In this document: positions 24,861-36,800 of the stretch, one piece after another | Layout: the number at the start of each line of letters is the position of its first letter | Numbering within the stretch: position 1 is the stretch's first letter | Origin: Eopsaltria australis | Taxonomy: Eukaryota; Chordata; Aves; Passeriformes; Petroicidae | NCBI GenBank assembly: GCA_034509425.1 | Contig: JAVTVJ010000653.1 | Coordinates: 62,001 to 126,000, forward strand | Direction: 5' to 3' | DNA length: 64,000 nt | Program-made: the position numbers and the translations under genes | The notes under the pieces: model-generated | Database searches by the model: none | Told to the model about the DNA's origin: nothing | Seen by the model: the letters and a program-made list of their open reading frames with translations, nothing else

Positions 24861-27800
24861 CCATAGTACACGATGACATAAACTCTTCCAACACCATTCT
24901 CTTTGACAGCCAAAATTAACACAAAGTCTTATTCAAATATGTTAAGTCAAAGGGAACACACAATTTAGAAGTTTCCAGTGTTAGGTTTTTCCAAATTCTG
25001 ATGAGTCCTATCTTTTTTTTTTTCCTTACACTGAGCCTTCAAGGACTAAGATATTACACGCCATTAAATCTCTCATCCATGTCATCTCATTTACTTGGTA
25101 CACCCTGCTGAAAAATAATGGACCCCTTGATAAGGATCACAAACACTATTTCAGGTCAGTCATGAGGGGTTTGCAGCTAAGAGGAAAATAAATTAACAGA
25201 AAGTAAATTTAACTTTGGCCAAGTCATGACTGCAGTTTCTGTAAAATATCATCTATCATGCCCTCCTCTCTTTGCTCACTCAGCTGAACAGAAATCTAAA
25301 CTAACCTATTCATTTACCCAGTCCTGGCTTCAAATATTGAAGGCCCAAAGTGCTGGTTCAACCACAGTTTGAATGGGGTGAAGCAGATGAGTTCCTCATC
25401 ATAACAGCCATCAGCTTTTAAAAAATAATGATCAGAATGTCAAGCTGCATCTGTCATAAAAATATGTATTTTTGACACGTTCTTTTGAAAAAGTCATTTT
25501 GATTTCAAAATGCTTTTCTACAGTCCAACCAGCATTTGAAATTCTCAGTCCTCTCCATCTTCCATCAGGCTGTCAAAATGAGAAGCATTTACCCCTGAAA
25601 ATTCTTAGTTCAGTATGAAATATTGAAAAGGTGATGTGGGGCCAAGCTGGTGACCTACATTTCAACATTCCTGAAATAACAATACAGAAGGGAGACAGTG
25701 GACAGACCAGCAGGAAGAGACCAAAACCCTTAGATGAAAGGAATAAACATGAAAAATTAGAAAGAGAGAGGCACATACTTGGCAAACCAGATGGGTAACA
25801 AGAAAGGAGTGAAAATGGAGTAAACAGAAATGGAAAGCCAAAAAGCAGGAATTATGCAGGGAATGTCCTGGGAATAAAGTGTTCTGAGAGTAGGGGCAAA
25901 ACTGAGGACAGCACATCATGTTGAAGACCTCAGAAACTGGCTGGAATTGATTTGGAAATGTAATGATCAAAATCTAAACATAATATGAAAGAAAGAGATT
26001 TATCCTTATATAGCCTTTGCAGATTATTTCTATTTCAGTTTATGTCATTGCACTGCATCTCCCCAAGTAAGCTGGCACCATTTCCTTGCCCAGACTCCAC
26101 TGAGCTGATAGATTCTGCAGCTTCAAATAATTACTTTTGTGTGCTTTATGGGGATGATTTTTTCCATGATTCAAGAGGCTGTGAACCAAATATCTGTGAT
26201 GTTTTCCTATGCAGTCTTAGGAGCTGCTTAGGACCTTCATTTTGGGAATTGATTAAATGACTGATTAGAAGACTAATTTTCATGAGAAACATAATTAACT
26301 AGGCTGTTCTGTATTTCCCCTATACTGCTCTTTGAAAGATTACACACATTACCACAGTGTTTCTTAGACCACTAAAGATATGAATTTTAGGGCTGATATT
26401 TGGCTTTCTACATATTTATGGTTTTTGAAGGTTGGAATTACAAAATTCCATAGAAAACCGGTTATTTATTTAAAAATTAGAAAATGGCTATAGATATGCA
26501 CAGCTGTATTTTCTAGCTCCTTCCATTTTAAACAACTGCAGTGTTCTGCAACAAACCAGGAGCCCAGTTTTGTATTCTGGATTGCTCATTAGTTATTATC
26601 TTTTATAGCTAAAGCTAAGGCAGAGCAGTGTCCTCTGCTGCTGTTTGCAAATTAACCTTTAAAAGTCTCAAAAAAACAGCACTTTCAGCCCCTGCACATT
26701 CTTTGCAGTGGCTCCTTGATGAGTCTTAATCACACCCTTTTTCTGTAGGTGAGGAAGGTCATTTGAAGAAGGAGAATAGAAACTCACTGACATTTAGGAA
26801 GAAATTGCCCTCCACTTGCAGCCACAGCGTAAAGCTGTATCATATGAAATGTGTTACAACTTAGGTCTCATCACTGTCTGTGTTATTTTATTAGGCTTTT
26901 CTCTTTAAACTGGATTTTTAGAAGATTAATTCAGTGGCCAAGGGTTTTGTGATTGTGGGACCCTGTGAGCTTCTACTGCAATGCCTGCTGATTTCAGAAC
27001 CAGTGTCTGTTCTAGCAGTGAGAGCCAATCCCCCTCCAAGAATCCTGTCAAATCCAACATCAAATGGTTATTCTGTGAAAAGAACAACTGCAGGGCAGCT
27101 TTGTGTCCCACTCATCACAATCCATTACCCAGCCCCAGTGTGCCAATCTTCTTTCCAGTGACCTGTGCTCAGCAGTCACTTAAAAATCGACACTATGCCA
27201 TTCCCAAGGCTCTCTGCTTCCTTCTGGCATCTCTTCCAATTGTTTCTCTCTACCTGTGCTCACCTTTCAATTACAGGATTTTTACTGGTGACCCCTCTCA
27301 CACCCTCACGTTTCTCTGCTCAGATCTCTTCTCCTTACACCATCATCCTGTATCTAATCTGAGACCCCATCATAGTTTCACTGGAATTAAGTATCTCTTT
27401 CAGATATAACGTTCTTATTCAGGTTCAACTTACTTGCTAGACATCCAAATTAGTCTGTGAAACAGATTTGGGAATGCCACAGCTAACAGTGGATAATCAT
27501 AGTGATTTCTTTCCCTATCAAGGCATTCTTGGGCATTTTTTCTTAAAATCCACACAAGAACCTCCATCCTTTTATTCACAGTTTTCCCACAGCCATTCAC
27601 ACCTTACTCCAAAACTAGCAAGACCGACTTTACCTTTCAGGCAATTTTGCTTATTTGACATATTTACAGTTGCTTCACATTTAATTTCCAGAATTCATCA
27701 CTTATTCTGCATCTCATGCCCCATCAATGAACCTTGTCTGAATTCCAGGTGATTGCACCAGGAATCACTCTCTGAGAGCAATACAAATTTATTCCAGAGA

Positions 27801-28000
27801 AATTGTGGTTCCCAGCAGAAACCCAGGGCAGTCTAGGAGTATATGGGCAAGGAATATCCCCATCTAGCATGGCACCTGTGAGAAGGTCACAGGCAGGAAG
27901 TAAGGAACAGCAGGAAAAACTGAATAAAACCAGGGAAGCTGTGAGACACACAAATTTCAGAGGGCAAAGGCTGAAAGAGTCAAATTTGGGGTGGTGGGAT

Positions 28001-28205
28001 GTATAAAGGAACCTTAAAGATCATCTTCTTCCACCCCCCTGCCATGGGACACCTTCCACTATCCCAGGTTGCTCCAAGCCCTGTCCAACATGGCCTTGGA
28101 CACTTCCAGGGACGGGGCAGCCACAGCTTCTCTGGGCACCCTCTGCCAGGGCCTCATCACCCTCACAGAGAAAAATTTCTTCCTGCAATGCTCCCAACCA
28201 GTCCA
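28001..28205 (-). mobile_element. CR1 LINE 3' fragment
   Basis: Reverse CR1: GAACCTTAAAGATCATCTTC, CTATCCCAGGTTGCTCCAAG, GGCAGCCACAGCTTCTCTGG. Similarity fades after the AAATTTCTTCCTGC block; related sequence may continue to about 28325. Confidence 0.9.
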
Positions 28206-31200
28206 TGATGGTTTTTCTGCTGTCCTCCCATCCTTGGGAGAGCTCAGGTAGTGCAGGCAGGATCTGTTAAAATAATTGCTCTGCATCCAGCCCTGGGGCT
28301 CCCAGCACAGGAAGGACATTGACCTGCTGGAGCTTTAAAAAACAGGGTTAGCACCTCTCCTCCCCAGCTAATTCCCTGAGAAAAGGAAAAGAAATAGTGG
28401 ATATATTTAAAAGAATGTTACCACTGCAAAACCAGTACAAAATTAGTGTCATTTAGGGTGTCATTTGCCTAGGCAATCTTAATTCAGTCCCTTGTGCATA
28501 TTTGTAAGGGTAGACACTGAAATCCTAATTTCCTGAAAGTCCATGGGCTATTTGACATGGTGATCAGGATGCCAGTACGTCACCCACAACTTCACCTACA
28601 CACTTACAAATTCCAGATGCAGATTTTATCCTGAGATCCTTTCATCTTTCACAGAGCTGTCTGAATGGAAGGATTTCATTTTCCCCTCCCTAAATAAGGT
28701 GGGTGGCCCAGTGCCTTATTTACTGCACACACAGAAAGTCTACATTGAATACAGGATTTGAAATTTCTCATGACTGTTTTTCATCACAAATCCTTATTGT
28801 TCTCCTGAGTCCTGCATGTGCTATGAAAGCATCTTTAGACTGTTTTTGTGAAGCATTTGCATTACCCCAGTTCTGTTTTGTAGATCAGAACCAGCAGCAC
28901 AGAGAAATACACGCAGATTTGTCTAATGCCTACTACTCTAAGCTCTGAATTATTCATAGGTCTGATTTATTCAGAAATCTTCAGTGTTTTATGTCCAGAG
29001 CAGAATTTCTGTTCATCTTAGTTTCTGCTATGAACTCTCACCATTTTTGGGAATCAAGCTCCATTTACTCTGAGTTAGTTACCAAAAAATCAGACTTCAC
29101 TCAGATTAGTGGTCACCTAAAGTCTGATAGAATTGTCTTCATTCCCTGAATTCACTCTATAGCATGTGGAGGACTAACAAGATGCCCCAGAGAGCTGAAC
29201 TCAAAACCAGAGGAAGTTTGAACCTTCTTGTCCTACCTCACCTGGAAGTTTCCTGACTGCAAACCAAAAATTGGTTGGATTAGAGCCTCAGAAGAGGCAA
29301 ACACAATTAAAAATATCATATCCAGATTCACTGTCCCTCGCATGGATGAAATATGCAATAAAGACAACAGGAATGCTGTCAGTCAAATAAGGACCAGGTT
29401 TTGCTTGGGAAACGTGATGAAGTTCAGGTTCAGCTGTGTATTAGGAATTAAGGATTTACTGATTTAACACTTGACTTGTTATTACAGGCCTTGAACCTAA
29501 ATCAAAAAGAGAAAGAAGCACTGTAAGAGAGATCTGAGGGAAACTATAGGCAGAATTCTAAAGCAGAGGTAGTAATTTGCTAAATATGTGGTGTACTGAG
29601 GCTACAAAAGCTAATACAGCCATTAATCCTGAGATTTCTCCATGAAACCCCTGTTTGCTGTTCAGGATCAGGGATATCTACAGCTTTTGGTTACCAAGAG
29701 AGGAGAAGAATATTATCTGAAACCCACCCCCAAAAAACCCAGCAAAAAAGGTCTAATTAATGTGATATCAGGGTCACTAATCCCTTGGGAGTGGACAAAG
29801 ACAAAACAAAACAATCCTTGTGCTGGGATGCATTCATTGCACAGGTGCCTCACAAGTCATGGAGGGAAGCAGCAATGAGAGCTGAGGGTTACTGCTGCTC
29901 AACCAAAGACATGTTCAGGTTCCCAAAGCAAGCCTGAAACGATAAAACCCCAAAAAGAATAGCAAGCAGGACTTCAGCTTCCAAATGGGAGCTGGGACCC
30001 AGATGCCACTGGACCTCCTCAGATGACAGAACCATCCTCCCTTTGCAGTTACATTCTGGTGCTTGGAAATTGGCAGCACCAGCAAGAAAACATCTGGGAG
30101 AATGTTTGTATCCATATTGAACCTGGTTAAGGCAATACACTGAGTGCTCAGCCAAGGATGATGAGTGCAGCCAAAAGCCTGAGGGAGCCCCTTGCAAAGG
30201 TTAGAGTGTTCTTGTGGTGACATTTTCAAATGCAAGCTCGACAGTCACACACCCTTCATATTCTGCAAAAGCTGTGTCTTCCTGCAAAGCCTGCAGCACA
30301 AGGAAGGGCACACAAACCCCAGCTGATCATAGCCTAGGGCCCCATTATATACATTAAATTAATTTCCAAATCTGTTTCTGCAAACAATCCTTCTGCAACA
30401 CCAGTGCAGGTTTTGCTGGGCACCATTAATCTGTGGGTGTTGTAATTGTGATTGCAAATCCTCAGGTTGTTCCTCAGCCCTTTACCCAGATGAAATTCCC
30501 ATTTAAATGGAAAGAAAGGTTTGCACCAAAAAGATTAAATAAAGCAATTATCATATTTTCTGCTGGAGATCCCACTTCTCAGCATTTGAGCTGCTTCTGT
30601 GATATGAGCATCACTCCTCACTTGAATTCCTGACTGACAGAGCTTTCAGAGCTCCTCATCACCCTACTCAGGGCATCCACTGTGTTTACAGTTTAGTTTG
30701 GACCTGGCTGAAAACAGTGACTGACTACTCCTCTATGTATCTATGTTATTTCTGCTCCAAAATCAAAAGTGAGATTTTTTCTTTTGTCTGCACTGCAAAA
30801 CATCCAGGTGATATTTTTTCCTAAACTCCATGAGAACCTTCTGCCAATTCTTATTGACTGCTGTAAAGTCATCACTCAGTGACAGAGTAATTGAAGCTAC
30901 ATTCTAAACCATTCTTTTTGTCATTTATTTTGACAAATAAATAACATTTCAGTTTCCATCATCATGTATTAGTGAATGAAAACAGCTAGCAAAAAAATTA
31001 GGTCTGATTTCACTACAGAAAAGTAAAATGAGAAGAGACATTCAAAGAGACTTAATGGCTTTGTAAAAATAACAAAGGGAAAACTGATAAGCTCCTAGCC
31101 CAGTTTTACTGTTCTTTTGAAAAGGAGGGCAAATCAGCTCTGGAATACACACACCTGAATACACACATCAGAATTGAACCATTATTCCATTATTCCATTA

Positions 31201-31365
31201 CACAAACCAGTAACCTCCAAAAGCAGGGTTAAAGCTGGGATAAGGGACTCTTATCTCCAGTGCTCATCTGAGACTGAGTAAAGAAAAAGATGTATTTTAT
31301 GCTTTATTGTTCCACTCTATTTATATTCCACTGATTAATTTACAAGAACTTTAAATCCAGATCAC

Positions 31366-31497
31366 AGAATATTCTGAATTTGAAGGGATCATCAAGTCCA
31401 ACTCTTAAGTGAATGGTTCATATCTCACACAGGGGATTAAACCCACAACCTTGGGGTTATCAGCATCATGCTCTGACCAGCTGAGCTCATCTGAGGG
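31366..31497 (-). mobile_element. tRNA-Ile-derived SINE with CR1-like tail (TguSINE1-like)
   Basis: On the minus strand the element begins with an A-box-like GAGCTCAGCTGGTCAGAGC. An anticodon-loop-like CTGATAAC (GAT, isoleucine) and a decayed B box GGTTTAATCCC follow. The sequence then passes into a CR1-like 3' end (GTTGGACTTGATGATCCC, ending near TTCTGTGAT). This head-tail structure matches the SINE family described in passerines, in which tRNA-Ile was joined to a CR1 tail for mobilisation. It lies about 110 bases past the donor of constant exon 2, in the same orientation as the gene. Changes in the B box suggest an old, inactive copy. Confidence 0.75.
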
Positions 31498-31605
31498 TCT
31501 TCACTCAGAGATACAAAACAGAGGAAAAATTAAGTAGAAGCATTAGGATATTAACTGCAGTTCACACCAGTTCTTCACAAATACTCTGGATTTTCACATC
31601 CTTAC

Positions 31606-31694
31606 CTGCTGTAGCACTGGAGACCGTTGGCCACTGCTGATCAGGCCCTGCTGGTCCTCCCCGCAGGACTCCTGCCTCCTCCACATGCACAGCA
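31606..31694 (-). CDS. PCDHAC2: PCDHA constant exon 2 (89 bp)
   Basis: The exon opens with one base completing a serine codon, then 29 codons, then a single G that starts the next split codon. The product reads [12 protein letters not shown] and ends with [14 protein letters not shown], close to the mammalian constant exon 2. The acceptor is tatttgcttatccag and the donor is GCAG|gtaagg. The phases join constant exon 1 without a frameshift. The following constant exon 3, which should carry the NSWTFKYGPGN block and the lysine-rich C-terminus, was searched for on the minus strand from 31605 to 1 and not seen. Like constant exon 1, this exon serves every PCDHA isoform. Function: part of the shared cytoplasmic domain; in mammals that domain binds signalling partners such as the kinases Pyk2 and FAK. 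Confidence 0.95.
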
Positions 31695-33837
31695 CTGGAT
31701 AAGCAAATATCACAGTTGGATTATACAGCTCCCTTCTGCCCTGGACTGCACTGCATTTCCCTTTCCTGCTACTCTTCAAAGTTCATCATTATTTATCACT
31801 GTGCAGCTACTCCTGGAGTACTGCATGATGTCAGCAGCATGGGAAGCAGCTGTTTTGACTTGCAAAAATCCCTTTGATTATTTACTAAAACCCAGTTGTG
31901 GAATAACTTAGAAAACAAACACACCTGCAGGACACTTTACTCTCATTGACTGGGAGTCACGAATAAGGAAGTGACACATCTTTGCTATTAGGATGCAGCA
32001 ACACTGGGCAAATGATTTAAAAGTTGGTGGAGATAGTTCTGAGCTTCTGTCATTATGCCATTTTAACAGATCCCACCTTCCTGGGTTACTGCACACTTAT
32101 TGTGAGCAATTCAGGAAGAGAAATGCATTTTCTCAAATGCAAAAACTAATACAGTAAATTTTACAGTGTCACATCACGAGCACTGGGCATCAAAACCACC
32201 AATTTGCACCTTACATGGAAGGAAAAGAAAAAAATCTGCTAGTTTAATTACAAAACTAAGCATGATATTTATATGCAGTTCCTTAAGAGAAACAGGATTC
32301 CGTGTCTGTGTCCTTGTCTCTGCTCATTGGGTTCGCCCTCCCTTTCACAATTCCAGCTGAACTTAGGGGGCAGCTCCATCCAAATGTGGCAGACATCAAG
32401 GGTACCAAATTTCTACAAGTTTCATGAAAAATCAGCATTTTATGAAAATCATCAGCTGGGCAGGGCACACAGGCTCAGAATCTGGGATTTCAGGTAAGGA
32501 CAGATGTGAGAGAGTAGAGGAACATGGGGCCTTTCTTGGGAAATTGTACCTTGGCCTCGTGGGATGAATTGTTTTAAATAAACTCTTACTTTTCATTAAT
32601 TGTTCAAGTAGCTTCAGACAAGGTCTTGAGCTTTGTATAGAAAGGAATGTGGATCCACCAGAGCATGCCTGACTCAGGACCAGCAGATAAGATGCTCAGG
32701 TAGGCAGAATTCCTTCTTCAGGATCCTGCTCCCCAGACTGTTCATTGATTTTGCAGTTATGGATCACAAAAAAAATTGAAAGTCACAGCAGGAATATAAA
32801 AGAAAGAAAACAGCTTGCCCAACAGGCCACAAAGTCAAGCTTGCTCTGTCTTCCTTTGCTTTGGTCCTTGATGTTTAGATTCCTTTTCACACAGCATCTC
32901 AAAGTCACTGGGGAGTCACTCTGTGTCCTCACCCACATGGAGCACAGTGTGACTCTGAATTTAGGACTTCAATCTCATAAAGACTCCTCAGCCTTGTGGA
33001 TAATGGACAAAGGTACAGCAGCACTGCACCAACAGTTTTGAGGAACCCATCCAATCCTGCACTTTGTGATGTATGGAATTGACTGCAGCCTCATAACTGC
33101 ATCTACCTCTGTTGGGGAAACTTATTAATCACATCAGATTACACCTGAACACGGAACCAGTTTTCTAGTCTGCTCAGGGAGAGCAAAAATACTGTTTGAT
33201 TCAGGCTCTACAGAAATAATTTTACTATAATTCTCTTTTTCCAAGTGCACTGAGTAGAAAATTACAGCAGAGGCTGCTTGGGGTATTAGGCAGTGGATTT
33301 TCAAAGATGTCTAAAGAGACTTGGACAAAAGCCTCACTTTTCTCTCTTTGAAAATGCATCTCATATCTTCAAAAAGTCCTTTCAACTGCATTAATCTTCT
33401 TGATTGCACCATGTGGTTAATAAACCTGCTGCAGGAGCAGCTACTTCTATGGTAATGAAGAAAAAGAAGATGGAAATGCAGACAGACTATTGAAACATCA
33501 GCACTGATGATTACAGGGAGCTTTAAAATAAACAAAAAGTATATAATGACAATTAAATGATTCAATAATTGGAACAATTATGCCTTGACAGTCAATGGAT
33601 ACAAAAGTAGAAGGTAAAAAGAAAGAACAGCACAGCTCTACAGCAGTGCAATAACAGCGTTAAGACACAAGTCAGACTGAATCTGTAGCACGTGGAGATT
33701 GGAAGTGACAGCAGCAGAACCCAGGTGCTTTCCATCTCAGCACAGATATCATCAGTCTAGGGAATCAGAAGAAATTTTGTCCTTTTCACGGAGAAAAAGG
33801 ACAGAATTCCCCTTCTCTGGAGAAACTCCACACATAC
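31695..33837 (-). other. Intron between PCDHA constant exons 1 and 2
   Basis: A 2.1-kb intron with a gtatgtg donor and a tccag acceptor. Apart from low-complexity AT-rich stretches I see no repeat, exon or RNA gene in it. Confidence 0.9.
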
Positions 33838-33896
33838 CTTTGCATTCCTGCCCTCAGGGATGCAGAGTAGCGCCAGTCCGGATTGGGGTGTTTTGG
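33838..33896 (-). CDS. PCDHAC2: PCDHA constant exon 1 (59 bp)
   Basis: This exon lacks a long ORF and was found by reading the minus strand for the alpha-cluster constant region. It encodes nineteen whole codons beginning P-K-H and continuing [13 protein letters not shown] then M-Q, plus two bases (AG) of a split serine codon. The core [13 protein letters not shown] is the hallmark of the protocadherin-alpha constant domain; mammals have P-R-Q at the start and M-H near the end. The acceptor follows a pyrimidine tract (gcttttgtttctacag, just above 33896) and the donor is AAAG|gtatgtg. The exon enters in phase 0, matching the donor of the PCDHAC2 variable exon, and leaves in phase 2, matching constant exon 2. 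Its length equals the 59 bp I recall for mammals. It is shared by all alpha isoforms of the cluster, so PCDHA is equally valid as a label. Confidence 0.95.
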
Positions 33897-36800
33897 CTGT
33901 AGAAACAAAAGCCCAGGACAATGCTGTTAGAGTCAGTAAAACATGCTAAGAAGCATCTGCATCTGGCTAATTTTGTCAGAAAAGCCTATATGCATAGATT
34001 CAAGTTTTGTGAATTGCCAAATCTTCCTACAAATCGAAAGAAATTTTCAAATGGGCACAAAGGGAGTGTCTCTGTAATAAATTTGTCTGCACTCCAAGGC
34101 CTTTGGCTACAGATGATCTCTGTGGAACGACATTTAATGCTGCAAACTGGTGCAAAGTTATTTCATACATTCATCAACACTTTTGGGTGTAGGATAAAAA
34201 GCCAACATCAGAAATCCAGAAAATGCATTTTTAGTTTACCTGATAAGGTGAGGAAACTCAAACTCCTGCACTGAATTATCTGCCTGAGGGTGTGTAAATG
34301 CAGCTCCCTGTGAGGGGCACGTGTGGGGCAGTGAGGTTGCTGCTGGAATTCAGTACTGCAGAGGACTGCAATGGATGGTATCAGATTTGCAGACTGCAGC
34401 AAGTCTTTTATTAAGGACAGACATGTCCATAATACCAAAACCTATTGGATTCTCCATATTCATGAGAGGGCATAAGAGGTAGAAGGAGAAAATAGCCAGC
34501 AATACCCTTTGACCAACAAACCTCAGCATATGCTGATGTGCTGCAGCATGACTTGCTAAATAAGGAGATAATGAAGAAATCCTCCGTTGATCAAAAATTG
34601 CTTCAGAAAATAGTTTTTGCATTGTCAGGGGACCATCACTATAATTTTCAACTACAGCCAGTTAGTGCAAGCTCAAGTCCCTTAAAATTAGGCCCTGAGG
34701 ACATACCAAGGTTATTTGTCAGGATACTGAAAACATTATTCTGTAGGTGGCAGAGTAGTGAGTGCTTAAGTTCAGGCACTGGAATTCAAAGACAGAACTT
34801 AGGTCCAAAAACATAATGGACTACATTCATTCCTGATGTGTCTTGCACGGTGCCAAACACACAAATAATAAATGACAGTAATGGTTTAATTCTCTTCAAA
34901 TTATTGGAGGCAGATCAGAAATTAATTTGACCCCATTACTTGAAAGAGAAAAAGAAAGTGTTGAATGTTCTGAATTATTTAAAGCCAACTCCGTCTTTCC
35001 TCTTGAGGTTTGGCATATGCTTTTCCCTGGATCAATAGGTTTTATTCAAACAAAAATGGAGCAATTACAACTTACAGTATTGCTCTATCACCACACTTCC
35101 CAGGCCCAGCATCACTCAAGACTGAGATGCTCTTGGATGATGCACATACGAGTATTCTTTATGGTCTGAGTTACCCAAAAGGGAGGAGGCTGCTGTTTGC
35201 AACCACACATTAAACATCTGTGCTAGCAATTTCCTTCCCATTTAGCCCCCTGTTCTCTGTCATGCTCAGGTTCTGCTGAGTTTAGCAGAAAGTGGTCTGA
35301 CAAGAAGCCCATTATGCATGGTTCTAGTCTTTTCTGATTAATTCTATTTTGGCCCCAGTCCCAGCGATGTCAAAGCAACTCCAAAGTCAACCATGAAGTA
35401 ACAGTCAATGAAAGAGGATAGAGAACAACAGACACTGGTCAGATCCTCTCCTGAGGTTGCCTTCCTTGAGTATGAAAGGTGCTGACACCAGAAGATTTGG
35501 TTTTTCTTCTGCTGGGGATTATTTTTTATTGCACGGGAGCTGCTGAACTGGGGAAAGCCCCGTTGTTGTATTTTGTAATTTGAGACATGCAAGTTACTGA
35601 ATTGTACATGGGGAGGAGGAATCTTAGCACAGTCTCAGGCAAAACATAGATAAAGAGAAATTACATCAAAGCACTGAAAAAGTCTGACACAAGTTGGGTG
35701 GGAGTGAGAAAAGAAGGAAAACGACCACTCACTCACAGTATATAGATTTTTTTGTTTTTCAGATGAGAGCTTTCTATCTCTTGGCTAGAAGACAGAAATC
35801 AATGTTTTGTTTGCAATGGGACATCAGATTTTAAATTGGTGATGGTGGCAGGAGGAACTCTTCAGTTAGAAATTGATCATTTTTTCACTTCACGTGCATG
35901 CACCAAGACTCTTCATGTCAATATAAGAGAAATAGCAATTAGGAGACAGATATTTTCAAGGGTTACTATCCAGAAGCTCTGGCATCTTGTGGCTATTCCA
36001 AACAGTTCTCTCTGTGCTATGACTCTTTAGGTAGGGCTGTCGTGCTGTTCCCAGAGGAGCAAAAGAAGGAAGAAGGGAACAGGACGGGAAAAATGTACTC
36101 TGGAGGTGGAAAGATCTATTGCCACAGTTGACTGTCAGAGGTTGGGGTTTTTTTAACTGTGAAAAAAATCAGTACCTGCGACTTCTTTTTGAAGTCATTA
36201 CAGGAAGAACAAGAGCGTGAGGCAGTTGGGCAGCAGCCTGCCTTTGTGCAGAGCTATTTTCACCCAGATTTACCCTGTGCTTACTGCTTGACTGGGTATT
36301 TTCAGAGCTCAGCAAGGAGCACATTTTTCCCACGCTTGTGTTACCACAGGTCAGTGTCCTGCAACTGAAAAAATCAGTGAAATTTCTATTTTGTCAGCAT
36401 AACTGGCTTCTCCTTTTGTTCTGCTGCTGACTGTAATTCTTTCAGTTTCTCTGCCCATAGAGAAAAGTTTTTTCAATACATCCTAAATGAGACTGGACTA
36501 GAAAAGCAATAAAGCATGACCAGTAACACCAGTGGAGCACAGTAGAAGCAGCAAACCTATCCAGTAAAATCTCTCCCCAGCTCAGATGCAGCAGTGTTGC
36601 TTCTGAGAAATCCACCAGAAATTCACAGTCTACACACTTGGGTTGGTTTCTATCCCTGGTTATGAAAAGTTCACCTTCACCAGACCTGTCCCTGTAACCT
36701 GCCACACGGCCAAGTGTGTCCCACAGCACAGTCCCTGTGCCAGGACATCTCAAAGCAGATCCGAGTCCACAGGCAGTCCCAGGGGACAGGGGGCTGCACA

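Larger units (their letters stand above)
1..31605 (-). other. Start of long intron after PCDHA constant exon 2 (3' end outside window)
   Basis: All of this lies downstream of the gtaagg donor of constant exon 2 and should be intron until constant exon 3, which I did not find. In mammals this intron is also tens of kilobases long and holds the HS7 enhancer. It contains about ten CR1 fragments, one tRNA-derived SINE close to the donor, simple repeats and long unique AT-rich stretches. The largest unique stretches are 1-1270, 1720-3275, 4190-8010, 8306-11529, 13310-18355, 18505-21477, 22870-28000 and 28200-31365. None has a supportable gene; ORFs there are short and lack recognisable domains. 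Confidence 0.75.

Noticed and set aside
31366..31497. Functional tRNA-Ile gene
   Set aside because: The B box and stems are decayed, the acceptor stem cannot be formed and the sequence continues into a CR1 tail, so it is a SINE and not a tRNA gene.
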